Assembly (NCBI RefSeq): GCF_016743775.1
Contig: NZ_JAEQMY010000005.1
Span: forward strand, 62,001 to 126,000
Direction of reading: 5' to 3'
DNA: 64,000 nt
Origin: Microvirga aerilata
Lineage (GTDB): Bacteria > Pseudomonadota > Alphaproteobacteria > Rhizobiales > Beijerinckiaceae
Translations under genes and position numbers: made by a program
In this document: one piece after another, positions 1 to 8,612 of the stretch
Numbering within the stretch: position 1 is the stretch's first letter
Layout of the letters: every line of letters starts with the position of its first letter
Notes under the pieces: model-generated
What the model was told of the DNA's origin: nothing
Seen by the model: only the letters and a program-made list of their open reading frames with translations
The model's database searches: none

Positions 1-942
1 CTGCGAAAGGGCGTCGCCTCTCATCTGGGCTCGCGCCAAGGCCTTCTCCAGTTCGGCCACGCGCAACGATTCCGATGCGGTCACCTCGTCCTTGAAGGCT
101 TGCAGGGCACGCAGCTCCCTCTGAACGCCCGCAAGCTGGCGTGTGGCCTGGTCGCTTTGCTCCCGTTCCTGCCGGAGGAGCGCCTCCAGGCCGGAGACGT
201 TCGAGGGGACCGCGCCCGCATCCTGCTTCTTGGCCGCCTGCAAAGCGCGGTATTCCTCCTGGAGGGATGCGAGTTCGCGCATGGCGGCCTCGCGTTTCTC
301 CTGCTCCTGCTGGAACGCCTTTTGAAGCTCCGAAACCTTGAAGCTCTGCGACGCCGTTTCGGTATCCAGGCGCGCCGTCAGGGCATTGTGCTCCTGCATC
401 AGATCCGTCAGCGTCTGTGAGATCATGCTGGCGTAGGACTGCTCCTGCTCCAGCGCCTGCTGCAGTTCGGCGAGATTGGCCGCTGTCGGCACGGCAGGCG
501 CGCTGCAGGCTGCAGATGGGCCTGCGGCGTTTGCAGCCTCTACCGGCGCAGAGGGGACGTCGCTTCGGAGCCCGAGATCCTGCAGGGTTGCGAGCAGGTT
601 CGGATCGCGCAGGTGATCGGCCAGAACGATGGCGAGGGTGCCCACCTCGATGGCCGTGTTGAGGCTGTTCTCGGCACCTTTCAGATTGCCTTGCCGGATC
701 GCGGCTTCAAGATCCGTTGCCAGCCGCTTCCGATCCTCGGACGTCAACAGGAGCGGCAGAAGGTTCTGGAGCTCGGCCACCCCTCCGGCCTTGACGGAGG
801 CGCCATCGCTCGCGGGTGTTTTGAACGGGACGCTCAGGGTCTCCTGAGCCGATGCGGGCCCGAGTATCGATATGGCGAGGAAAGTGGTGGCCAGCAATCT
901 GGTGGTCAAATGCTTCAATCGAAATTCATTTCGCCCAATCAT
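1..942 (-). CDS. Secreted coiled-coil repeat protein, partial (C-terminus outside window)
   Basis: The gene reads leftward off the window edge; 314 codons are visible. I chose the ATG at 942 because AGGAGGT (948-954) lies just upstream. Residues 1-32 look like a signal peptide ending in ASA, so the product is probably periplasmic or envelope-attached. Residues 33-157 are a mixed region. From residue 158 onward the chain is Glu/Gln/Leu/Ala-rich coiled coil built from exact 46-residue repeats (separate entry). No catalytic motif is visible in the part present. It follows the TAXI-type binding protein gene on the same strand after a 70-base gap, so the two are probably co-transcribed. I do not recognise the family; a scaffold or envelope-spanning role is only a guess from the coiled coil. 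Confidence 0.75.
   Translation of the reverse strand, partial: MIGRNEFRLKHLTTRLLATTFLAISILGPASAQETLSVPFKTPASDGASVKAGGVAELQNLLPLLLTSEDRKRLATDLEAAIRQGNLKGAENSLNTAIEVGTLAIVLADHLRDPNLLATLQDLGLRSDVPSAPVEAANAAGPSAACSAPAVPTAANLAELQQALEQEQSYASMISQTLTDLMQEHNALTARLDTETASQSFKVSELQKAFQQEQEKREAAMRELASLQEEYRALQAAKKQDAGAVPSNVSGLEALLRQEREQSDQATRQLAGVQRELRALQAFKDEVTASESLRVAELEKALARAQMRGDALSQ
58..471 (-). repeat. Tandem 46-residue (138-base) coiled-coil repeats
   Basis: Three full units of exactly 138 bases (471-334, 333-196, 195-58) encode residues 158-295. A fourth unit begins at 57 and runs off the window. Each unit opens with a motif of the form [SA]-[EG]-L-x-x-[AL] (AELQQALEQEQ, SELQKAFQQEQ, SGLEALLRQER, AELEKALAQAR). 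Each also carries an aligned L-x2-[LV]-[MQ]-x-E-x2-A-L block about 20 residues later. The register is kept without any insertion, although the sequences have diverged. Confidence 0.8.
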
Positions 943-1012
943 TTCGGACCTCCTTTGTTGGTTGCCAAAGGCTCATGAAAAGCCTTTGGCTTCGGTCCTG
1001 TCTGGGATGGTC

Positions 1013-2176
1013 TCAGTCCTGCCGGGTCACGCGCCGGGGCGCCCTCTGCCGGTCGCTCTGCCATGCCAGAAACTCCCGGAAGAGGACCTCGCGCTGCTCG
1101 GCCGAAACAGCAAGGCCCCTGCTGCTCATGAAGCTCTCGAAGCTCTGGACCTGGGCCGAGGGCTTGCTGGCGGTTGCGGCGCGGTCGAGCCAATCCTGCG
1201 CAGGCTTCACGCGCTCCCAGCCGGGCACGTCGGCCGCCAGATTGACCTCTTTCCATTTCGGATGCCGGCCCGGCTGCAGGAACTCGTCGAACCGGGAGAA
1301 GAACGCATCCACGAAGCGCCTTACGCGATTGAACCGGTCGGAGTTCTCAGGCCAGTTGAACACCGCAAGCAGGCTGCCCACGGCCAGGGTCTCGACGGGC
1401 TTGTCCCTGTCGACGAGCTGAGGATAATCCGCATCCGCGAAGCGGGCCGGGAAGTAGCTTTCCGCGATCTCTCCCTCAAAGGGGATCGGGAGGAGATGGA
1501 AGCGGCCTTCTGTCTGGAATTCCGCAATGGCGCGCACCGGCCGTCCGGCGACATAGACGGCGGCCTGGATCTCCCCGGACTTGAGTCGAGCATAGGACGA
1601 GGCCTGATCGAAGGTGGTCATCTCGGGCTTGACGCCCAGCTTCTCGAAGATCAGGCGCGAGGTCAGGTTGGTGCCGCTGCCCGCCTTGTCAATATTGACC
1701 TTCTTGCCGTCGAGCTGCCGGATATCCGTGATGTCCCGGTTTGCGATGATGTGGACCTCTTCGTTGTAGAGGCGCGTGATGTAGCGCAGGCGGCGGACCG
1801 CATCGGTCTGGAGGTTCTCCGCCTGCAGCTGCTCACGGGCATCCATCTGGACGATGCCGATGTCGACGCCGCGCAGGAACATGATGTCGCGCAGGTTCTG
1901 CAGCGAGCCGCGGCCGATCATCGGCAGCACACGAATGTCATCCCCGTCGAGCACATTGGCGAGGTCGGCCGCGATCCGGATATAGGTGCCGTCAGCTCCC
2001 CCTGAGATCACGCCCAAGGTGCCGGCATTGGCGCGGGAAGGGTTGAAGGCGGGTGCGGTCTGGGACGAGGCGCAGAGCGTGCCGGAGAACAGAGCGGCTG
2101 CGACAACGGCGGCTTGAAGCGAGAAATGACCCAAAAGACTGCGGACTGAGGAGAAACCATAAACTCGACCCGACAT
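1013..2176 (-). CDS. TAXI-family TRAP transporter solute-binding protein
   Basis: This 387-residue protein has an N-terminal hydrophobic segment (about residues 15-38) consistent with export. The mature part starts with a TLGVISGGADGTY block and continues with a GxGSxxNLxxLR-like stretch, typical of the TAXI (TRAP-associated extracytoplasmic immunogenic) and NMT1-like binding-protein family. Members capture small organic acids such as glutamate or 2-oxoglutarate for a fused DctQM permease. No TRAP membrane subunit is encoded here, so this is an orphan receptor in this window. The C-terminal 60 or so residues extend past the usual fold. The ATG at 2176 has a GGAGGG site upstream. It leads a probable operon with the coiled-coil gene downstream. 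The substrate cannot be read from the sequence. Confidence 0.85.
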   Translation of the reverse strand: MSGRVYGFSSVRSLLGHFSLQAAVVAAALFSGTLCASSQTAPAFNPSRANAGTLGVISGGADGTYIRIAADLANVLDGDDIRVLPMIGRGSLQNLRDIMFLRGVDIGIVQMDAREQLQAENLQTDAVRRLRYITRLYNEEVHIIANRDITDIRQLDGKKVNIDKAGSGTNLTSRLIFEKLGVKPEMTTFDQASSYARLKSGEIQAAVYVAGRPVRAIAEFQTEGRFHLLPIPFEGEIAESYFPARFADADYPQLVDRDKPVETLAVGSLLAVFNWPENSDRFNRVRRFVDAFFSRFDEFLQPGRHPKWKEVNLAADVPGWERVKPAQDWLDRAATASKPSAQVQSFESFMSSRGLAVSAEQREVLFREFLAWQSDRQRAPRRVTRQD

Positions 2177-2565
2177 TCGTTGCCCTCCCTGGACTGGCCT
2201 TACGGCCGCTTGTCGATTCGATCGTTTCGTTTTCGTTGGCTATGATTTAAGAAAGTAATCTTATAAATACTAATAACGAAACGAAGGAAGGGTCATCCTA
2301 TGCCCATGAACCTCATGGTCAATTAAGCTTTTACGGATAGGTAATACTCAAGAAGTGCTAGCAAATACTCATTTAGGGATAGAGGATATCTTTATATTCC
2401 TTGAAAGGGCTGAATGTCTCATCCATGCGACATTGCGTCTGCAGGCAGCACTCAGATGTTTCCAGGGGCGGGCTACGCAAAATTCTTGGGCCGTGAAGCA
2501 TCCTTTAACGGTCCGTTAACCATGAACGGTCGAAATCAGAGGGAATTAAAGGAATCTGAAATCCC
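2177..2565. other. Divergent control region between the TAXI gene and minC
   Basis: These 389 bases hold no credible gene and are much more AT-rich than their surroundings. A 10-base inverted repeat, TCGTTTCGTT (2222-2231) with AACGAAACGA (2275-2284), encloses an AT-rich segment next to the TAXI gene and may be an operator for it. The minC side carries a CtrA-type box (separate entry). GANTC sites, the recognition sequence of the CcrM methylase, occur at 2216-2220 and 2552-2556. Confidence 0.5.
2505..2519 (+). promoter_or_regulatory. CtrA-type box TTAA-N7-TTAA upstream of minC
   Basis: The 15 bases TTAACGGTCCGTTAA form a perfect palindrome around a central T and match the CtrA consensus TTAA-N7-TTAA, with the extra C that often follows. 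It ends 46 bases before the minC start codon. CtrA is the cell-cycle response regulator of alphaproteobacteria, and minCDE is a reported CtrA-controlled operon in Sinorhizobium. Control here is inferred from sequence only. Confidence 0.65.
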
Positions 2566-3288
2566 GTGACCATTGCCGTTCGCACCCGCCCATCTCTTCG
2601 CTTCCGTGGCCGGTCCTTCATGGCCCTGGTCCTCGCGCCCGAGGTGCCGCTGAGGGACTGGCTCGAGGATCTCGACGCCGTCTCGGAGCGCTCGCCGGGC
2701 TTCTTTTCCGGACGCCCGATCATTGCCGACGTGTCGTCCCTGAAGCCGTCAAAGTCCGAGTTGAAGTTCCTCCTCGCCGCGTTCAAGATGCGCAACATCC
2801 GCATCATCGGCCTTGAGGGCGCTGCTCCCGAGAACGTCGACGCCGATATGCCGCCGGCGATCAACGGCGGCAAGCCTGCGGGCGAGATCGACGTGCCGGA
2901 CGCGGCGAACGCCGCCGTCGCCGCAGCCGCCGGTTCGTTCGACCAGGCGCCGGCGCCGGAGAAGTCGCTCCTCATCGAGGGCTCCGTCCGGTCGGGCCAA
3001 TCGATCCTTCATCCCGAGGGGGACGTGACGGTTCTGGGCTCCGTAGCATCCGGCTCCGAGATCGTCGCAGGCGGCTCGATCCACATCTACGGCACCCTGC
3101 GGGGTCGCGCCATCGCCGGCTGCACGGGCAATTCCCGCGCCCGCATCTTTTGCAGAAAATTCGAGGCCGAACTGATTGCAGTCGACGGGCTCTACAAGAC
3201 AGCTGACGATCTGGGGGGCAAGTTCCTCGGTCAGCCCGTGCAAGTGAACCTGGATGGCGATTCCATCATCCTGAAAACATTGGATTAA
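2566..3288 (+). CDS. minC: Septum site-determining protein MinC
   Basis: MinC (240 residues) is the FtsZ-polymerisation inhibitor of the Min system. It is carried to the membrane by MinD and keeps Z-rings away from the poles. The N-terminal domain (about 1-100) is followed by an Ala/Pro-rich linker (about 100-135). The C-terminal beta-helix domain (about 137-240) carries the repeating glycine pattern of the family, for example GSVRSGQSI, GDVTVLGSVASGSEI and GSIHIYGTLRGRAIAG. The start is GTG at 2566; an in-frame stop at 2557-2559 rules out anything longer, and the ATG at 2620 is an alternative. It is the first gene of minCDE, 16 bases before minD. Confidence 0.95.
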   Translation: MTIAVRTRPSLRFRGRSFMALVLAPEVPLRDWLEDLDAVSERSPGFFSGRPIIADVSSLKPSKSELKFLLAAFKMRNIRIIGLEGAAPENVDADMPPAINGGKPAGEIDVPDAANAAVAAAAGSFDQAPAPEKSLLIEGSVRSGQSILHPEGDVTVLGSVASGSEIVAGGSIHIYGTLRGRAIAGCTGNSRARIFCRKFEAELIAVDGLYKTADDLGGKFLGQPVQVNLDGDSIILKTLD

Positions 3289-3304
3289 AGAAAGAGAGAC
3301 GACA

Positions 3305-4120
3305 ATGGCCAAAGTCTTGGTCGTAACTTCCGGCAAGGGTGGCGTGGGCAAGACAACGTCCTCGGCAGCTTTGGGCGCAGCCCTCGCGCATGGCGGCGAA
3401 AAGGTGGTCGTCATCGATTTTGACGTCGGCCTGCGCAACCTGGATCTGGTGATGGGCGCCGAACGCCGCGTAGTCTTCGATCTCATCAACGTGGTGCAGG
3501 GCGACGCCAAGCTCAACCAGGCCCTCATCCGCGACAAGCGCATCGAGAACCTGTCGCTGCTTCCCGCCTCGCAGACCCGCGACAAGGACGCATTGACGGA
3601 AGAGGGCGTCGCTCGCGTTCTCGACGAACTGCGCCAGAAGTTCGACTGGATCATCTGCGACAGCCCGGCGGGCATCGAGCGCGGCGCCACCATGGCCATG
3701 CGCCATGCGGACGTGGCCGTGGTCGTCACCAACCCGGAAGTCTCCTCGGTGCGCGACTCCGACCGCATCATCGGCCTCCTCGATTCCAAGACGGAGCTGG
3801 CCGAGAAGGGCGGGCGCATCGAGAAGCACCTGCTGCTCACCCGCTACGACCCTGTCCGCGCCGAGCGCGGCGAGATGCTCAAAGTCGACGACGTGCTGGA
3901 GATCCTCTCCATCCCGCTGATCGGCATCATCCCGGAGAGCGAAGAGGTACTGCGGGCGTCGAACGTCGGCTCGCCGGTCACCCTCAACAATCCCGGCAGC
4001 GCGCCCGGCCGAGCCTATTTCGACGCCGTGCGCCGCCTCAAGGGAGAGACCGTCGAACTCACGATCCCCAGCGACAAGAAGAGCCTGTTCGGCAAGCTGT
4101 TCGGACGGAGGGCCGCATGA
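3305..4120 (+). CDS. minD: Septum site-determining ATPase MinD
   Basis: MinD (271 residues) is the membrane-cycling ParA-type ATPase that recruits MinC and is released by MinE. The deviant Walker A motif GKGGVGKTT lies at residues 10-18. Switch motifs [10 protein letters not shown] and DSPAGIE are present, and the C-terminus ends in the basic amphipathic membrane-targeting helix (about 256-271, [12 protein letters not shown]). Length and motifs are fully typical. An AAAGAGAG ribosome-binding stretch precedes the ATG. The gene overlaps minE by four bases (ATGA), indicating translational coupling. Confidence 0.97.
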   Translation: MAKVLVVTSGKGGVGKTTSSAALGAALAHGGEKVVVIDFDVGLRNLDLVMGAERRVVFDLINVVQGDAKLNQALIRDKRIENLSLLPASQTRDKDALTEEGVARVLDELRQKFDWIICDSPAGIERGATMAMRHADVAVVVTNPEVSSVRDSDRIIGLLDSKTELAEKGGRIEKHLLLTRYDPVRAERGEMLKVDDVLEILSIPLIGIIPESEEVLRASNVGSPVTLNNPGSAPGRAYFDAVRRLKGETVELTIPSDKKSLFGKLFGRRAA

Positions 4121-4380
4121 GCCTTTTAAGTTTCTTCAACCGGCGCACATCGGCGCCCGTTGCGCGCGAACGCCTGCAGATCCTGCTGGCGCACGAACGC
4201 GGCATCGTCGGAGGCAAGCCCGATCTGGTATCGCAGCTGCGGGAAGAGATCCTAGCCGTCGTCCGCCGCCACGTCATGGTCGAGCAAGACAACGTTCAGG
4301 TGAAGATGAATCGCGACTCGGACATCTCGACCCTTGAGATCGAGATCGAGATTCCCGCTCCTGCGGCAGCGGGCGCATAG
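4117..4380 (+). CDS. minE: Cell division topological specificity factor MinE
   Basis: MinE (87 residues) stimulates the MinD ATPase and drives pole-to-pole oscillation of MinCD. The N-terminal [10 protein letters not shown] is the membrane-targeting segment. Residues about 16-32 ([13 protein letters not shown]) form the MinD-contacting helix, and the rest is the dimerising topological-specificity domain. It is the last gene of minCDE and is followed within 20 bases by a strong intrinsic terminator. Confidence 0.96.
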   Translation: MSLLSFFNRRTSAPVARERLQILLAHERGIVGGKPDLVSQLREEILAVVRRHVMVEQDNVQVKMNRDSDISTLEIEIEIPAPAAAGA

Positions 4381-4398
4381 GGCGCAATCACCGATCAG

Positions 4399-4430
4399 GC
4401 GGCCCCTGCTCCGGCAGGGGCCGCTTTTCT
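4399..4430 (+). terminator. Intrinsic terminator of minCDE
   Basis: A perfect 11-base stem, GCGGCCCCTGC (4399-4409) with GCAGGGGCCGC (4414-4424) around a TCCG loop, is followed directly by TTTT. It lies just after minE and touches the 3' end of the convergent gene ending at 4429. Confidence 0.9.
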
Positions 4431-5625
4431 ATGGCTGCTTGCTCCAGACGCCGATCTTCGCCTCGCGCGCCTTGTCGGCCGCCGCCTTGAGCTCCGGGGT
4501 CGCATCGGCCGTGGGCTGGCCGCCGCCGTTGAACAGCACGACCCGCGACAGGTCCTGCCCGCCCACCTGACAACGGTAGGTGTCGTTTGCGCCCATCGGC
4601 TCGCAGGAAACCTCGCGGCCCTTGAGGTACTGGGTCAGATCCTCCGGCTTGCCGCCGCCGGGAGCCCATTCGACGCCGAACAGGCGCACCACTTCGCCCT
4701 TGAGGGACAGGGTCGCCGTATCGATGACGTCCGGAACACCCTGAAGCGAGCTCGAGGAGGCGGTCGAGCCGGTCACCGATGGTTCCGGCTCACGCAAGGG
4801 CGTTGCGTCCGCGGCTGCCGTCTCGGCAGGCTGAGGGGCGCTGGCCTGAGGCGCAGCAGGATCGTCGTTCTGGAACAGGAAGGCTCCGACGCCAAGAAGC
4901 GCCAGGATGCCCAAGGCGCCGACGGCAAGGCCCGGCCGGGCCCAGGAGCGCACACGCATTCCGCTAAAGACGTTCCGTTCGTGCTCGGCCGCAACCGGGA
5001 TGGCATGTCCAGTCGCCCGCGGTCCTGCGGCAGGATTCGTTGCGGCAGGGCCTATCGGAGCGGAGTCCGTTGCTGGGCCGGGCTTGAGCACCTTCAGGGC
5101 GTTGCGGGACCATTCATGAATGCGCACCCTGCCCTTATCCGCATTGACCGAAGCGGGCTCTGGGGTGAGTGGTGCGGCTGCACCTTCAGCCGCAGTCGCA
5201 GCCGCAGGCTTCGGCTCGCCGGAGTCGAGACTAAGCCAATCGCGCTTCGGCTTCTCCTGCGTCTTGGGAGCCTCCTCCGGCCAGCTCACCACGGCGGGGT
5301 CGGTCTTCGCCCGCCGGAACAGCACAGGATAGCGCACGCGAAACTCGTCGATGAGATCCTGGAGGGTGAACTCAACCTGCTGCCCGTCCTTCTCGATCAT
5401 CCGGGGCTGACTGTTCTGATCGATGACGGTGAGCTTGAAGGCGCCATCGACCTCGGACGGGCGGACCGACGACTCGATGATGAGTTCGAGCGCCCGGCGG
5501 GCATCGTCCGTGGGATGGATCTTGTCGATCTCCTCGCGGATGACCGCTCGCATTCTCTCCGTCAGCCGGGTCCAGTTCCGAAGCGAGTCGTTCGGGGAGT
5601 CATGGGTCGTTTGATCGTCAATCAT
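4429..5625 (-). CDS. Membrane-anchored protein with C-terminal nuclease-like (SNase-fold) domain
   Basis: About 398 residues from the ATG at 5625, chosen because GGAGGG lies upstream and it overlaps the preceding gene's stop by 8 bases. The N-terminal third is charged and probably cytoplasmic, with an Asp/Glu/Arg-rich helical region. A Pro/Ala-rich linker follows. One hydrophobic segment (LAVGALGILALLGVGAFLF) comes next, then another low-complexity linker. The last 95 or so residues (from VIDTATLSLKGEVVRLFGVEW) resemble the staphylococcal-nuclease-like beta-barrel found in rhizobial secreted proteins. The usual Arg and Glu nuclease residues are not obvious, so it may bind rather than cut. It probably forms an operon with the secreted protein upstream. 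Confidence 0.65.
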   Translation of the reverse strand: MIDDQTTHDSPNDSLRNWTRLTERMRAVIREEIDKIHPTDDARRALELIIESSVRPSEVDGAFKLTVIDQNSQPRMIEKDGQQVEFTLQDLIDEFRVRYPVLFRRAKTDPAVVSWPEEAPKTQEKPKRDWLSLDSGEPKPAAATAAEGAAAPLTPEPASVNADKGRVRIHEWSRNALKVLKPGPATDSAPIGPAATNPAAGPRATGHAIPVAAEHERNVFSGMRVRSWARPGLAVGALGILALLGVGAFLFQNDDPAAPQASAPQPAETAAADATPLREPEPSVTGSTASSSSLQGVPDVIDTATLSLKGEVVRLFGVEWAPGGGKPEDLTQYLKGREVSCEPMGANDTYRCQVGGQDLSRVVLFNGGGQPTADATPELKAAADKAREAKIGVWSKQP

Positions 5626-6457
5626 TCGAGGCACCCTCCAGAGCAAGGTTTCGCTTGCGCTCCTGGCCGAGCAACGTGCTGTGTTCCGCCACGATAACGG
5701 GCTTGTCGCCGATGAAGTGCACGACGAGCTGAAGGGCTCCGGTGCCCTGCGAAACCCGCCGCCGCTTGGGATGAGAGGCGGTGAAGTCGAACACGGCATG
5801 CACCGTGCAGACTTCGCCCGCCGGGTTGCAGACCGTGCCGACGCCGTCCGGGCGCGGACGATAGTCGCGCTCCGGCCAGCGGCGCACGAATCGGCGCTTC
5901 TCTTCGAACAGCCGTTTCATGCTGACCTCGCGGCCATGAAACAGGATGCGGGGCGCATAGAATGCCGCAGTGGCTTCAAGCGCGGAGTCATTCGGAGCCG
6001 ACCAGGAATTCAAATAATCAAGGGCAAAGGCTTTGGCGACCGAGGTCCGCGCCGCACGCATGTCCGTATCGGGATCCTTCGTCGGCTGAGCGGCGGCAGC
6101 GGCAGGCGCCGGCTCGCGCGGCTGCTCCGCCTGACGGGTGGGGGGCGGCTCCGGCTTGACGACGGGAGTGTTCGGCTGCGCCGATTGTGCGGGCGGGTTT
6201 GCCGGGGCAGTAACAGGAGAAGCGACGGGAGCAGGGGCCGGTGCCGCTGCTTGCGGCACAGGTGCGGGCTCGGCCGGCGCCGGACTCGCAGGTTCTGGCG
6301 CAGGGGCAGGAGGCTGTGCGGGCGGCTGGGGCGCCGCTCCGGATGCGGGAGGGTCGACCCAGGGGCGTACCGCCTGAGCCACGGCCGTCGATCCGCCGGC
6401 CGTCAGCAGTGCCAGGAAGAAAACCGTTCTTGATGCCAGAGACCAGCTGATCTGCAT
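5618..6457 (-). CDS. Secreted Pro/Ala-rich protein with conserved C-terminal domain
   Basis: This 279-residue protein has a signal peptide (about 1-28, ending AVAQA). A long Pro/Ala/Glu low-complexity region (about 30-130) follows, then a folded C-terminal domain (about 135-279). That domain carries LDYLNSWSAPND, FYAPRILFHGREVS and CTVHAVFDFTASHP, and its pattern suggests a small alpha+beta (NTF2-like) fold. I do not recognise a named family. The proline-rich arm would suit a periplasmic protein reaching across or binding peptidoglycan. GGAAAG precedes the ATG. Its stop overlaps the start of the downstream membrane protein, so the two are translationally coupled. Confidence 0.6.
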   Translation of the reverse strand: MQISWSLASRTVFFLALLTAGGSTAVAQAVRPWVDPPASGAAPQPPAQPPAPAPEPASPAPAEPAPVPQAAAPAPAPVASPVTAPANPPAQSAQPNTPVVKPEPPPTRQAEQPREPAPAAAAAQPTKDPDTDMRAARTSVAKAFALDYLNSWSAPNDSALEATAAFYAPRILFHGREVSMKRLFEEKRRFVRRWPERDYRPRPDGVGTVCNPAGEVCTVHAVFDFTASHPKRRRVSQGTGALQLVVHFIGDKPVIVAEHSTLLGQERKRNLALEGASND

Positions 6458-6612
6458 GTGCTTTCCAAAAGGCCTCTCTTGGAGAAAAGGGACCTGGGAA
6501 AAGCGGGTGAAAGGCCTCTGGGTTCCATTTGCCGCCCTGACCGGAAGGCTCCGGCCGGGGCGGTTTGCAATGGTTCAGGTGATCGAAAAGGTATTTGGGT
6601 TGGAAGGACCCA

Positions 6613-7002
6613 TCAAAGCTGGGCGACCGTCACCGAGGCAACGCCGGAGAGCCCGATCGCCTGCGCGGAGGCTTTCGAGAGATCGATGACGCGGCCGTGG
6701 GCATAAGGGCCACGGTCATTGATGCGCACGATCACGGACTTGCCGGTTTTCTTGTTCACGACCCGCACCTTGGTGCCGAAGGGCAGGGTGCGGTGGGCGG
6801 CGGTCAGGGCATTGGTATTGAAGGTCTCGCCGCTCGCCGTCCGCCGTCCGTGGAATCCCGGCCCGTACCAGGAGGCGCGGCCGCTTTGAACGACCCCGCC
6901 GGGTGCTCCTGCCGGCTCGGCATTGCCGGTGGCCGGGAAGAAGATTGCCGATCCAGAGATGAACAAGCTTGCGATGGTGAGCGTTACCTTGCGTTGATCC
7001 AC
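6613..7002 (-). CDS. rlpA: RlpA-like septal/rare lipoprotein A family protein
   Basis: A 129-residue protein with the double-psi beta-barrel of the RlpA family. Members with the conserved Asp act on glycan strands of peptidoglycan during cell separation. The core motifs are GRASWYGPGFHGRRTASGE, HRTLPFGTKVRVVN and RINDRGPYAHGRVIDLS; the Asp in NDRGP is the conserved one. Residues 1-27 form a hydrophobic export signal ending GNAEP, with no lipobox Cys. I chose GTG at 7002: AAGGGA lies 7 bases upstream and the signal peptide is complete from there, although the reading frame stays open much farther upstream over non-coding sequence. There is no SPOR domain, unlike E. coli RlpA. Confidence 0.85.
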   Translation of the reverse strand: MDQRKVTLTIASLFISGSAIFFPATGNAEPAGAPGGVVQSGRASWYGPGFHGRRTASGETFNTNALTAAHRTLPFGTKVRVVNKKTGKSVIVRINDRGPYAHGRVIDLSKASAQAIGLSGVASVTVAQL

Positions 7003-7204
7003 AATGCATTCCCTTGTTTGTTTTAGGAAGTGCGCAAAATGGAGCCTAATGGGGCAAGAATAAGACGTTCTACATGGTAGGTTGTCGTCTCTATAGCCTC
7101 GATGGGCAAAACAATTCTGAAACAAACAATGTTGATATTGTAACAAGTTCGAATTTCTGAGCGCAAAATCAATCATCTTCTTTGTTGGTGCGCTCGTTTG
7201 AGCA

Positions 7205-8431
7205 TCAGGATTTGGCTTGCGCCTGCTCGGTTGTGCGGGGCGGCAGCATGAACAGCCACAAGGCAACGGCGAGCGCTCCAGCAAGCAGAACCGTGACGAG
7301 CCCCGCCACTCCCGGCCACCCTCCTTTGGTCCAGAACACCCCGCCCAGGGTCCCGATGGCGCTCGAGCCCAGGTAGTAGCAGAACAGATAAAGAGCCGAG
7401 GCTTGCGCTTTGGCGCCGAGCGCCCGGTTGCCGACCCAGCTGCTGGCAATTGAATGAGCGCCGAAGAACCCGAAGGTGACGGCGACGATTCCAGCCAGAA
7501 TCAACGCGAGATGGCTGAACAGGGTGAGCGCGACACCGGCGAGCATGATGGCGATCATCGCCCACAGAACGCGCCTGCGGCCCAGCTGTCCGGCCAGCGC
7601 GCCGATCCAAGCGGAGCTGAACGTTCCAACCAGATAGGCGGCGAAGATCGCCCCGATGGCGGTTTGGCTCAACGAGTAGGGCGGCTCCGTCAGACGGTAG
7701 CCGAGATAGTTGTAGAGGGTCACGAACCCGCCCATGAGCAGGAAGGCCTCCGCGAACAGGCCGCGCAGCCCCGGATCCCGCAGGTGCTCCGCAAATGAGC
7801 GCAGCAGATCCGCCGGATCGGCCCGCCGGGGCCGGAAATGGGCAGAGGCCGGCAGGCTCCGCCAGGCTGCGAGGGCCGAGGCCAGACCGATGGTTCCGAT
7901 CAGGCCGACCGCAAGCCGCCAGGAGCCGAGATCCGTCAAAACACCGCTGATAACGCGGCCCGCCATCCCGCCGACCGCATTGCCGCCGATGAAGAGACCC
8001 ATCGCCAAGCCGATCGACTTGGGGTCCACCTCCTCGCTCACATAGGCCATGGCGACCGCAGGCAGCCCGCTCAAGGTGATGCCGATCAGCATGCGGGAGA
8101 GGAGCAGGCTGGTCCAGTTCGGGGCAGCGGCGGAAAGAATTGTCAGGAGCGCCGATGCGAGAAGGGAGGCCACCATGACGGGCTTGCGTCCCCAGACCTC
8201 GGACAGGGATCCGGCGATCAGCATGGCGACGGCCAGGAGGCCCGTGGAGACCGACAGGGACAAGCTGCTGACGGCGGCGCTGACCTCGAATTCCCGCGAG
8301 AACTCCGGAAGCAGCGGCTGAACGCAATAAAGAATCGCGAAGGTTGAGAAGCCGGCCGCAAAGAGCGCGCGATTCAGCCGGCGAAATTCGGGAGTTCCGC
8401 TCACCAGGCGGCTCGGCGCATGATCGTGCAT
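7205..8431 (-). CDS. MFS transporter (YnfM-like drug/metabolite exporter)
   Basis: This 408-residue major facilitator protein has about 12 predicted membrane helices. Family signatures include FAILYCVQPLLPEFSREF in helix 1, GSLSEVWGRKPVM (motif A) in the loop between helices 2 and 3, and GALAGQLGRRRVL, the second-half copy of motif A. The pattern fits proton-driven exporters of the YnfM/arabinose-efflux type; the substrate is not evident. It is divergent from the EamA-type transporter at 8692 across 260 bases. The next gene on the same strand is rlpA, 202 bases away, so this is probably a single-gene unit. Confidence 0.85.
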   Translation of the reverse strand: MHDHAPSRLVSGTPEFRRLNRALFAAGFSTFAILYCVQPLLPEFSREFEVSAAVSSLSLSVSTGLLAVAMLIAGSLSEVWGRKPVMVASLLASALLTILSAAAPNWTSLLLSRMLIGITLSGLPAVAMAYVSEEVDPKSIGLAMGLFIGGNAVGGMAGRVISGVLTDLGSWRLAVGLIGTIGLASALAAWRSLPASAHFRPRRADPADLLRSFAEHLRDPGLRGLFAEAFLLMGGFVTLYNYLGYRLTEPPYSLSQTAIGAIFAAYLVGTFSSAWIGALAGQLGRRRVLWAMIAIMLAGVALTLFSHLALILAGIVAVTFGFFGAHSIASSWVGNRALGAKAQASALYLFCYYLGSSAIGTLGGVFWTKGGWPGVAGLVTVLLAGALAVALWLFMLPPRTTEQAQAKS

Positions 8432-8612
8432 CGGTTCATCCTGCAGGCCGGCGATGGATCGCAGGCCTATGCGGTCTGGTTTTAGAGCAGGATCACCGCG
8501 GATGCCCTATGCCTGATATGCAAATGTAATCTAGAGGCCGAGCCGATCCATTCGCCTGAAGCATGGAGTGCCTGCCAAGTTTGCACTTCTCCCTAGAGCA
8601 AAACAGTATTGT

